Of a DNA stretch of 64,000 nucleotides, positions 36,788-46,165 are shown piece by piece (the first letter of the stretch is position 1; every line of letters starts with the position of its first letter). The notes beneath the pieces are model-generated. The model worked only from the letters and a program-made list of their open reading frames with translations. It had not been told where the DNA came from and did no database searches. The position numbers and the translations under genes are program-made. The stretch lies in the NCBI GenBank assembly GCA_022578965.1, contig MU400599.1:62001-126000 (forward strand), in the 5' to 3' direction. This DNA is from Xylaria sp. FL1777. Its lineage: Eukaryota > Ascomycota > Sordariomycetes > Xylariales > Xylariaceae.

Positions 36788-37911
36788 TCACGCCGAACTG
36801 TCAGTAGAGGCCGCAAGTTCTTTCGCAACCTGGGCATAAGAGCCACTCCGTATATCCTCGATAACGCCTATCTCAGTAGGCGTCCAGCCCAGCTCCGCTT
36901 TCGCCTTATCGCCCTTGCCACGAACCCTACCCGAGAAGAAACCTGCGATGAGCGGACCAGCAAACCCAGCGGCCTCAGCAACGTCCATTTCGCGCACAGG
37001 GAGACCTAGCACAGCTGCCATGGCATCCGTGAGGTCCCGGAACGTGACCTCGGTGGTAGAGCTCACGTTATACACAGCCCTCGTGTGCCCAGGCCGAACA
37101 CAAGCGCGGCCCAGAGCAAGTACATACGCGCGCGCCGCATCGTCAACGTGGACGACGCACGACCGTGTCCTGCCATCCCCAAGGCGCACCACGGCCCCCA
37201 GCTTCGCAAACACGCTCATGAACAGCCCGACGCCGCTGCCCCCGCGTCCGTAGACGAAGGGCGGAAGACGCATGACGCAGACGCGGATGCCGCCCTGCCC
37301 GGCCTTGCTGAGGACGTGCCTCTCGCAGCGGATGCGTCCGTTGAGGGGCTTCGGGTCCTCGGGGGCGTCCTCGTCGGTCTCGCCGCCGGCGGCGTCGGGC
37401 TCGACCACGCCCACGCCCGAGGTGCCGAGGAAGAGCTTCCGCGACGACGGCGACGACGCCAGCCCCGCGGCCACTGTTTACACGCTGGAGTTAGCAATTA
37501 CTTACTGAAAAGAGTAAGATTCCAGTTTATGTTTCGGGAGCATGCAGGGGCAATGAGACCCAAAACCTGCCAAAAGGGGGAAATAATGACTCCAGGGGAC
37601 TAACTGGCGTCGACGGCCGCGCCGTCGATGCGCACCACGTCGTCGTAGGGCTGCGAGAAGTCGTCGATCCACGCGTCCGCGAGGTGGACCACGATGTCGG
37701 CCTGCGCCGCCTCGGCACGCAGCACCTCCAGGGCCGCCATGTCCGCCCTTACCGGGACGGCGCCGAGGGCGCGCAGCTGCGCGGCTTTGGCCTCCGTGCG
37801 GCAGAGCCCGTGGACGGCGTAGCCTTCGCGGAGGGCGAACTCCGTCACGCGGGAGCCGATGTAGCCCGATGCGCCGGTGATGAAGATGCGTTGTTGCTTC
37901 GGGGTCGTCAT
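36788..37911 (-). CDS. Atypical extended SDR / NAD-dependent epimerase-like
   Basis: Predicted NAD(P)-binding oxidoreductase of the epimerase/dehydratase type. Two exons, 37911-37605 and 37473-36788, join in frame (donor GTTAGT, acceptor AACAG) to give 330 aa. The Rossmann motif is ITGASGYIGS with G13, G16 and G19; VVHLADAW follows at the end of strand 4. After exon 2 come FLGTSGVGVVEPD and RLPPFVYGRGGSGVG, then VHVDDAARAYVLAL. The catalytic YxxxK of classical SDRs is not visible; in its place is RIRCERHVL, as in some atypical fungal members, so the reaction is uncertain. The coding sequence is strikingly GC-rich, especially at third positions, unlike the genes on both sides. A fungal intron is present, so any transfer would not be recent from bacteria. 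Confidence 0.85.
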
Positions 37912-38994
37912 CTTGGTGCTTTTGGTGTACGATATACAAGAATGTAGAATATGCTGTGGCTAGCAGTCAAAGTCAAGTATATACTCGGTGTGTGAGTAGT
38001 AATAGTAGTAATAGGAGTAGTCTGGTTGATAATAATGGATGTGAAGTGTTCTTGGTTTCTAGTTCCTGTAGTTGATGCAGGACCGCCATGATTTATAAAC
38101 ATACAAATATTTGTAGTGATGATTTTATCTCCGCCTCCGTCTTTGAAATTTTTCTCTCACACGACCTTACCGATTCATAAGATTGAGATCCTGACAACCC
38201 AAATTTTGCTGTCATTATGTCAAGCTGCTTCCGCCGTTCGGGAGGCGGACTTAAACCCGGGCTATCGGCTTAAGTTTAATTAGTCACTAACCCCGGACTA
38301 ACGGCCGGTACCCAAAAAAAGCCTCCGCCAAGGCTATTTTGCTGAGATAATGAGGTATCATCCATTAGTGTCGCGATACCTATTGCTATCCCGAACTTCG
38401 CTTACATAGGCGTTCTAGCTAAACCGCTAGGCGGCCACCGATGTCATTACACTTTTGAGAGTATTATTATTGGGGAGAGCCACATTGACTACAACATGTA
38501 TCTTGCGGCTAATTTAGCCGTCAAGCTTGCAAGGTTTAAGTTACCGCTCAGACACACGTTCTATAGTATCCAAGAGGTTGGTATGGCCTGACGAAGTATC
38601 TTCTGAATCGTATTTTACTTAGCATGTATGCTGTCTGATCGTTAGGTACCGTATTTGGGGTTTTAATCTCTTTGGTGGTCATTCCATATGTTTCCTTTTT
38701 AGTTCCCTTTGATTGTCGCTATGTTTACAAATGTCCTGTCTGTTATATATTGCAGAGAAGGAGATTTGCAGCTCTAGAATTTTTTTATATTGAAGTTATG
38801 TATCATTTTTTGAGTCCATCAAGAACGCAAGTCTATTTGTTAGGCCGGGATAAGATGGTCAGTAATGCTGCTAAAGTAATATTTGTTATCAAGTGTACCT
38901 AGCTAAGAATCAGGTCCGATGAAGCGTGATATATTATGTCGATATCATAGTAAAATGCTTCGTATACCGCAAATTCAAACATAACGCTCTTGCT
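37912..38994. other. Intergenic 1.1 kb
   Basis: Promoter of the SDR gene (minus) and 3' flank of TRM10. It is AT-rich from 38660 to 38900, with one featureless ORF. No gene supported. Confidence 0.5.
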
Positions 38995-40425
38995 TCAGCC
39001 TGCGATCCCGTTGGTCGGCTTTTCCTTTTCCTCTTCCGCCGTTTCGAGCTCGAGCGGCGGGGCCGACCACCTTGGTTCGCTAAGGGCGTTCTTTGTTAGG
39101 CCTTCCTTAGCATTATCTCCCTCAACATCCACTATATCTTTGGCATTTTCTGTTGTAGAGATTTCTTGGACTTCAGGTTGAGTCTTGTCAATCTGTTGAA
39201 CGTCATCTCCAGCTTCAACATCCCCACGCCCCTCTACCGCCAGCCCTTCTGGGGTCTCCGTCGGGGTGTCCTCATTCATTCTCAGTTTCCCACCCTTTCT
39301 GGTGGGAATAACATTTATAAAAGCAGTGCCCCAATCACCCGTCTCCAACCATTTCAGCATGATTTCTATAACGTGGTTAGTAGCTAAGACATGTCTGTGC
39401 TGAAGAACCATGTATTCGCTAATCGGTAACTTTGCTGTCTTGACCTTCTTTTCCTGTGCAATTCGATAGCAGAGGCCCTTCTCTCGGTTTTTGTCGATTA
39501 TGCCGCCGACAATATAGCAAGTATTCGGTTCTAGACGATCTAGAGTATACGGTGAATCAGCAGTTAGATAGACGATGGACTTGTCAACGTCTTCGGTCTC
39601 CGGCTCGGGGGCTGGAGCGGATTTAGCCGTCTTCGTGTTTGATAGGGCAGGAGAGCTCTGTTGTAGCAAGCCAATAATCTCGCCGCCTTTAGGCCCAGTC
39701 ATAAACTGTTTTGCTTCGTTGGCAGCCTCTATAAAATCCCCCTCGCAGAAACGAATGCCTTTCCATTTCAAATGCTGATTTCCCAATACCGTCTCGTTCC
39801 TTTCCTTCATGACACCGCCATACGAACTGACGTAGAGGTGCACGGGATGCTGGGCTCCCCTGTTGTCGGAATAGCACCTGGTCACCTGGCTCGACAATGA
39901 TATCAACTCTGCCTCGGTCATGTATTTTTCGAATTGGCAATCTACGACGATGCCGACGGGGACTTTGGTACCTGACATCGACTTGTGTCTCCGGCGGTCG
40001 TTATTCAGGACAGCCTCCCTGCCTTCAGCGAGAGCGGCGGCCATCTCTTCCTCCCTCTCCACGCGTCTCCGCGCTTGCCTTTCATGGCGCTTGTCTTTGC
40101 GTTTCAGTCGTCTCCCTTCTTTACTCTCCTCCCATCGTTTCTGTCTTTTCAACTTCTTCAACTGACTTTTTGACATGGGTGCGGCTTCGTTGGACCCGTC
40201 GACGGGCCGAGAACTATCTGCATCGCGGAGTGTTCCGTCGTCGTCGTCGTCTTCGCCATCGCCGCCCTCATCGTCAGAAAGATCTTCTTCTGCGGGTCGC
40301 TTCACACCTCGTTTCCCATTAGATGCTTCTTTTGTATCGGCATCGTTGTCCAGCTCGACCTTGTCGTTGACTTTCGATATTATGTCGGCCGTAGGTTCTG
40401 CAAGTATAGTTTCGAATGCTTCCAT
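38995..40425 (-). CDS. TRM10: tRNA (guanine(9)-N1)-methyltransferase Trm10
   Basis: Methylates N1 of guanine 9 in cytosolic tRNAs using S-adenosylmethionine. A single exon gives 476 aa from ATG 40425; the longer in-frame reading upstream starts with TTG and is not used. Residues 1 to about 70 are acidic. A Lys/Arg-rich segment (KSQLKKLKRQKRWEE, then RRLKRKDKRHERQARRR) binds RNA. The SPOUT methyltransferase domain spans about 153-375: VGIVVDCQFEKYM, LYVSSYGG, YLTADSPYTLD, YIVGGIIDKNREKG, then ISEYMVLQHRHVLATNHV. The C-terminal about 100 residues are acidic and disordered, longer than in the yeast protein. It is head-to-head with MSH2. The assignment rests on several conserved blocks and is strong. 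Confidence 0.95.
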   Translation of the reverse strand: MEAFETILAEPTADIISKVNDKVELDNDADTKEASNGKRGVKRPAEEDLSDDEGGDGEDDDDDGTLRDADSSRPVDGSNEAAPMSKSQLKKLKRQKRWEESKEGRRLKRKDKRHERQARRRVEREEEMAAALAEGREAVLNNDRRRHKSMSGTKVPVGIVVDCQFEKYMTEAELISLSSQVTRCYSDNRGAQHPVHLYVSSYGGVMKERNETVLGNQHLKWKGIRFCEGDFIEAANEAKQFMTGPKGGEIIGLLQQSSPALSNTKTAKSAPAPEPETEDVDKSIVYLTADSPYTLDRLEPNTCYIVGGIIDKNREKGLCYRIAQEKKVKTAKLPISEYMVLQHRHVLATNHVIEIMLKWLETGDWGTAFINVIPTRKGGKLRMNEDTPTETPEGLAVEGRGDVEAGDDVQQIDKTQPEVQEISTTENAKDIVDVEGDNAKEGLTKNALSEPRWSAPPLELETAEEEKEKPTNGIAG

Positions 40426-41044
40426 TTGACACACGTTTCGCTTCGCCAATTCCTTGGAACGTATAAAAGTGCTACGAAATGACGGTGGTAGTAGTTGCTG
40501 CGTACTGATTTCAATGGACAAAAATTACAAGAACACAATTTTGCACTTGTAGTTAATCCAACCGCTGCCCCGCCGTAGCACCAAGCTAGCACAAAACCCC
40601 GCCGTAAGAAGTGTGCACGTCCCTGTGAAGAACCCGCCAGTAGGGGTACAGTATACCTAAGTACCTACCTAGTACCTTGAGTCTTTAGCGCGTCCTGTCG
40701 CGTCTTCCAGCTTTAATTGATTTCTTTAATCATCCCATGACGCGACACCGCATCTTTGCTATCTTATCTACCTACCTACCTACCTACCTACCTACACATT
40801 AAGAATACCTACCGGCCTCAGTGCCTACCTCTTACATGTAATCATCTAAAACCACATGTGTAGTGTCTAAAGAGCCACCAAGTCCATCTACACCAGACAG
40901 GTAGTCAGCGCTCATAAGGCTCTCTAGATATCCAGTCCTACTTTGAGGAATGCTGTGAATGACTCGAAGTATTCGACGTTGTTCGTATTGTTTTATTTGT
41001 AGTGCCTTCTTGGTTCTTGCGCCGTCCATTCTACTTCGCCCGTC
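40426..41044. promoter_or_regulatory. Divergent promoter, TRM10 / MSH2
   Basis: 619 bp between the two ATGs, so both promoters lie in it. It carries TACCTA-rich DNA and a CTAC microsatellite near the middle. The TRM10 side is probably 5' UTR. Confidence 0.5.
40767..40796. repeat. (CTAC)n microsatellite
   Basis: About seven tandem CTAC units in the TRM10/MSH2 divergent promoter. Similar TACCTA words recur in other intergenic regions of the window. Confidence 0.9.
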
Positions 41045-43963
41045 ATGTCATCACGACCTGAACTGAAGGTACAAATCCCACCTCTACCTAGGCTATCTTC
41101 CCTACTGAGCAGGTTTCTAACTCTCTACCATGGGTTAGGTTGACGATGAACATGGCTTCATTCGATATTTCAAATCACTTCCAGCTGTCGGTGAAGAAAC
41201 CGTACGAATCTTCGACCGAGGTGACTGGTATACAGCTCATGGTGAAGATGCGAACTTCATCGCCCGAGCGGTGAGACGACCTGATCTCTATACTACTTGA
41301 GGCTTCCGATGCACTTGTGCTGACCCTATGAATAGGTCTACAAGACCACCTCGGTAGTACGACAACTCGGCCGAAACGATGCCAGCGGTCTAGCATCAGT
41401 CACCATGACCGTCACTGTTTTCCGACAATTCCTCCGAGAGGCCCTCTTCAAGCTCGGCAAGCGGATTGAGATATTTGCGAATACGGGCTCCCGCATGAAT
41501 TGGAAGGTCGTCAAGCAGGCATCGCCCGGAAATCTACAAGATGTTGAGGATGAGCTTGGCGGGCAGTTCGACTCGGCGCCCATGATCCTAGCCGTCAAGA
41601 TATCTGCCAAAGCGAGCGAGGCGAGGAGCGTGGGAGTGTGTTTTGCCGATGCTAGTGTCCGCGAGCTAGGTGTTAGCGAATTTCTCGACAACGACCTGTA
41701 CTCGAACTTTGAGGCCCTCCTCATCCAACTCGGCGTCAAGGAATGCCTGATCCAATTCGACAAGGCCGAGAAGGACAAGGACCCTGAATTAGCCAAGATT
41801 CGTCACATAATCGATAATTGTGGGATCGCCATGGCAGAACGACCGGTTGGTGACTTTGGCACCAAAGACATCGAACAGGACCTGGCACGGCTGCTGAAGG
41901 ACGAGCGGTCCGCCACCATGCTGCCTCAGACAGACCTCAAGCTGGCTATGGGCTCTGCTGCGGCCTTGATCAAATATCTCAGCGTCCTACAAGACCCTTC
42001 CAACTTTGGCCAATACCAACTGTATCAACACGATCTGTCCCAATATATGAAATTAGACGCGGCTGCGTTGAAGGCCCTGAATTTGATGCCTGGTCCGCGG
42101 GACGGATCGAAGAATATGAGCGTATTCGGGTTGCTTAACCACTGCAAAACTCCGCTCGGAAGTCGACTATTATCGCAGTGGCTCAAGCAGCCACTCATGA
42201 GCAAGGAAGAGATTGAAAAACGGCAGCAGTTAGTAGAGGCGTTTGTCAATGACACAGAACTACGGCAAACCATGCAAGAAGAACATCTCAAGTCAGTTCC
42301 AGATCTGTACCGTTTGTCTAAACGATTCCAGCGCAATAAAGCCAATCTAGAAGATGTTGTGAGAGCTTACCAGGTCGTCATTCGGTTACCTGGATTTCTG
42401 GGCACCCTAGAAGGAGTCATGGACGAAGCCTACAAAGATCCGCTAGATGAGGCATACACAAATAAATTAAGGAGTCTAAGCGATAGCCTGGGAAAACTCG
42501 CCGAGATGGTCGAGACGACAGTCGATCTTGATGCGCTCGATAACCACGAATTCATTATCAAGCCAGAGTTTGACGACAGTCTACGGATTGTTCGAAGGAA
42601 ACTGGATAAGCTTCGATCTGATATGGACAAAGAATTTCGCAACGCCGCAGACGACTTAAATCAAGAAGAGAACAAGAAGATTTTCTTAGAAAACCACAAG
42701 GTCCATGGCTGGTGTATGCGACTGACGAGGACGGAAGCCGGGTGTATTCGCAACAACACCAGATACCAAGAGTGTTCCACACAGAAGAACGGTGTATATT
42801 TTACTACAAAAACGCTACAAAGCTATCGCCGAGAGTTTGACCAGTTATCTCAGACATATAACCGAACCCAAAGCAGCCTGGTCAACGAGGTTGTCGGCGT
42901 GGCAGCCTCGTACTGCCCTGTGTTGGAGCAACTCGCCGGCGTATTAGCCCATCTTGATGTCATTGTCTCTTTCGCTCACTGCTCGGTCCATGCTCCTACG
43001 TCCTACGTTCGGCCAATCATTCATAACCGAGGTCAAGGGTCAACTATTCTAAAAGAAGCTCGTCACCCCTGCATGGAGATGCAAGATGATATTCAATTCA
43101 TCACCAATGATGTGGAAATGAAGCGAGACGAATCCTCATTTCTAATCATCACAGGGCCGAACATGGGAGGCAAATCAACCTATATTCGCCAGATCGGTGT
43201 CATCGCTCTGATGGCACAGATAGGCTGCTTCGTCCCTTGCTCCGAGGCCGAACTCACCATATTCGACTCAATTCTCGCTCGAGTTGGGGCGAGCGACTCG
43301 CAACTGAAGGGAGTCTCTACGTTCATGGCGGAAATGCTCGAGACAGCCAACATCCTCAAGTCGGCGACCAACGAGTCCCTGATCATTATTGATGAATTAG
43401 GCCGCGGCACGTCAACATACGATGGATTTGGCCTGGCATGGGCCATCTCGGAGCATATCGTGAAAGAGATTCGTTGCTTTGCTACTTTTGCGACGCATTT
43501 CCACGAACTCACCGCTCTTGCTGACCAGTATCCCCAAGTGCGCAACCTACATGTCACAGCCCATATATCAGGCTCAGAGTCGAAAGGCACGCCAGCCCCT
43601 GATGCCAAACGCGAGGTGACGCTCTTATATAAAGTCGAGCCCGGTATCTGCGACCAGTCGTTCGGTATCCACGTGGCGGAGCTTGTACGGTTCCCGGATA
43701 AGGTTGTGCGCATGGCGAAACGGAAGGCGGATGAGCTCGAGGACTTCACTTCCAAGCACGAAGACGGGCTAGGACTGCAGTATAGCAAACAAGATGTCGA
43801 AGAAGGCAGCGCAAGGCTGAAGGAAGTTCTCGTAAAGTGGAAAGATGATGTCAAAGCAGGCCAGATGAGCAAAGAAGAGATGATTGAGCGTATGCGAGAG
43901 CTTGTCATGGCTGATGAGAAGCTTCTCGCTAACCCATTCTTCGCAGCTATAAAGGTGCTCTAG
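41045..43963 (+). CDS. MSH2: DNA mismatch repair protein Msh2
   Basis: MutS homologue common to MutS-alpha and MutS-beta; recognises mispairs and small loops in the nucleus. Three exons: 41045-41068 (8 codons), 41139-41270 and 41336-43963, giving 927 aa, the usual fungal Msh2 length. Introns have GTACAA and GTGAGA donors with TAG acceptors. The N-terminal mispair-binding domain begins GFIRYFKSLP. The connector and lever domains follow. The C-terminal ATPase has Walker A GPNMGGKSTY (about residues 658-667), LARVGASDSQLKGVSTFMAEM, Walker B with DELGRGTSTYDGFGLAW (about 738-754) and the ATHFHEL switch. The C-terminal helix-turn-helix dimerisation part is present. All key residues are intact, so it should be functional. 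Confidence 0.97.
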
Positions 43964-44310
43964 TTCTTGCTTTGGTCGTTCTGAAAATTTCGCTTAAAGT
44001 TCCACTTGACTGGACGATTGAGAAACTGTTTATGTCTACTGTTAATATTTATGTTTGCTCTGGCGTTGAGGGGGGAAACAGGAAAAGGGTAAATGTATGA
44101 AGACCCCTGTTACTAGGAACCGCTACTAGACTGTAACATAAAAGCTAATGTAAGGAACACATGACAATATGATCAGCATCTCAGTTTGTTGCTTAAAAAG
44201 TGATTACACAAGATGGTACTATCACGCAACATTGCTGAAGGACGTAGCAAGAAAAAGGAATAGAAGAACAACACATCAGAACGCAAAAAGTTTTCTAAAA
44301 CAATAAAATA
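43964..44310. other. Intergenic, MSH2 3' flank and tRNA terminator
   Basis: Transcript 3' end of MSH2 and the short downstream flank of the minus-strand tRNA. No gene. Confidence 0.5.
44285..44300 (-). terminator. Pol III terminator of tRNA-Gly
   Basis: On the minus strand, a T4 run (44300-44297) starts 10 bases after the tRNA 3' end, and a T5 run (44289-44285) follows. Such T-runs terminate RNA polymerase III. Confidence 0.75.
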
Positions 44311-44381
44311 TGCATCAGCCGTGAATCGAACACGGGGCCCATCGATGGCAACGATGGATTTTACCACTAAACCACTGATGC
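44311..44381 (-). tRNA. tRNA-Gly (anticodon GCC)
   Basis: A 71-nt, intronless cloverleaf on the minus strand. The acceptor stem GCATCAG pairs with CTGATGC, followed by discriminator A. The D arm (TGGTTTAGTGGTA) holds the A box. The anticodon stem CATCG/CGATG encloses a seven-base loop TTGCCAT, giving GCC. The T arm CCGTG-TTCGATT-CACGG contains the B box. It reads glycine codons GGC/GGU. The gene is convergent with MSH2. Confidence 0.97.
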
Positions 44382-44892
44382 GAAGCCATGGAACACGACG
44401 TTGTGATACCCGTTCAGTGGAAATGATGACATATATCTTGAGCCAAAGATGCTACACTGAAATACGTGCCTGTGCTTTACCAACACAAAGTTTATACTAT
44501 TTACCCCAGTATACATAGAGATCTTTGGGTAGGTAAGAACCAGCTCATACCTAATCTAGGGTATCTTCACAAATATACCTGTTATATTTAAGCGCTATCT
44601 GGTACCAGGGGCGCGGGAGACCCAGCGCTAAGCATTACCGATTTCTGCCCAACGAGATAAGCGATACCTACCGGTATATCAGGCAGGTCCTTTTTAAAAA
44701 GAAAAAAAGATGGTTCGGACTTGTGTCACTGTGGCGGATTAGGGCAGCTTTAGGCGACGCAGGTATAAGTAAGGCATGGGTGTCGTCAGCGAGGAACCCA
44801 TTTGAAAATACCTGAACCTAATCTTTTCCTATTCTCTACTTAACCTCAGAATTACCGGCCATAGAATTAATCTACATCGCCCACCACCAAGG
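44382..44892. other. Intergenic 0.5 kb
   Basis: Between the tRNA (minus) and a small putative ORF. It contains GGTACC-like words and no supported gene. Confidence 0.45.
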
Positions 44893-45150
44893 ATGAACTC
44901 CGCAACATCTCAGTGTGAAATAGTCACGGTCGCGGCTGACCACGAAAAGCTGCTATCGACCGCGCAAATCCCCAAGTCATTCGCAGAGGAATGGCATACC
45001 GGCACATCAGGCCCAGGCGCGGATAGCAGCAGCGCGACAAAGACACAGACTCTTACTACGTCGATACAACCTTACCTCTGGCTCATCGATACCGCGCTAT
45101 CAGTCTTCGTCGCGAGCCTCCTCCTTGCGTTCTTTTTGAGGACCGGGTGA
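44893..45150 (+). CDS. Possible small tail-anchored membrane protein
   Basis: An 85-aa ORF from ATG 44893, with no recognised family. The first about 55 residues are hydrophilic and Ser/Thr-rich. The end is a hydrophobic segment of about 20 residues (WLIDTALSVFVASLLLAFFL) followed by RTG, the layout of a tail-anchored protein. The coding-like composition and a sensible end favour a real gene. Absence of a known domain, and the chance that it is the last exon of something longer, argue for caution. Confidence 0.4.
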   Translation: MNSATSQCEIVTVAADHEKLLSTAQIPKSFAEEWHTGTSGPGADSSSATKTQTLTTSIQPYLWLIDTALSVFVASLLLAFFLRTG

Positions 45151-46165
45151 AGCGACCCGACCAGCTCGTCGCAAGTCGTGGGCGGTTCCTCAGCGACAGG
45201 GCACTCACTGTGGGAATATAGGGTGGGATCTCCACCGCCATTGGCTGCTTTTTTTTTTTTTTTTGTCCCCGGGCCACGTAGATAGGTCGAGTGGGCTAAA
45301 TGCAATCGCGACAGTCCTTGACTGGACAGAGTTGGGAAATGGGACACCGAATCAGCTTTCGTACCGATAAAATAATACCATCGAGTTCGTTCGTCTTGGA
45401 TGATGGATGCATGATTTCTGGTGGGTATGCATCCGCGCAGCACATCATCCTCTCTATGCAACATACGACGAGAGGCTGATAATAAAGAAAAAAGAAAGTA
45501 AAAGTGAAAACGGGGGGATTGATTGATGCCGGCGTGGCAATGCGACCGAATAAGATGGATTCGGTTCTTGGACGATGAATACAAGTATTTCCTCCATCGC
45601 ATCACCATCTGCGGCGGCCGCTCATGCGTGCCGCACACATGCCGCTCGAGCTTTGCGATCCCTTCGACGTGGAGGCGAGTGTGATAGCCACCGTGGTTAA
45701 GCAAGATTTACATGCAGTACCCACTAGGCTATGTGAACCAAGGATGCTCAGGCTGGGATACTCGGAAGATAAGCGGGGAGGGTATATGGTCGAAACATAT
45801 CACCGGTACTGTGTGTGTGTGGTTTAAATAAGACTATTAAGACCAAAATGTCAAAAACAGTTCGCAGCGTCTTACCCATCGGCGAGTGAAGCTTCATACA
45901 GGAGGGAGCCGTCGAGGACGAAGGGGGGGCCCTTACTAATTAGGTAGTCTCCCGCTAACCAGCCATATATATCGCTGACAAGTGTGTCATAAAGAGCATC
46001 AGGTATCGCTCCATAGTTATCTGAGGATGGTCAAAGAGGCCAGGACTCCATATGAACATCAAAGGGTATAATTCTATTGCATTCTTAAATACATGCCTAT
46101 TCAGTTCCTTCACCCGTACCACATTGTGCCAAGAACCATACCATCTAAACGAATATTATTGTGAA
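45151..46165. other. Intergenic 1.0 kb
   Basis: Includes a run of 16 T near 45250. A long minus-strand ORF (45072-45704) overlaps the possible small membrane-protein gene but has no domain features and was not called. Confidence 0.45.

Noticed and set aside
40426..40521. N-terminal extension of TRM10
   Set aside because: Begins at TTG; the first ATG at 40425 gives the usual start.
41338..43908. Long minus-strand ORFs across MSH2
   Set aside because: Shadows of the MSH2 coding frame on the opposite strand; low-complexity Ser/Arg composition.
45072..45704. Minus-strand 210-codon ORF
   Set aside because: No domain features, contains a long poly-Lys from the T run and overlaps a better candidate on the other strand.
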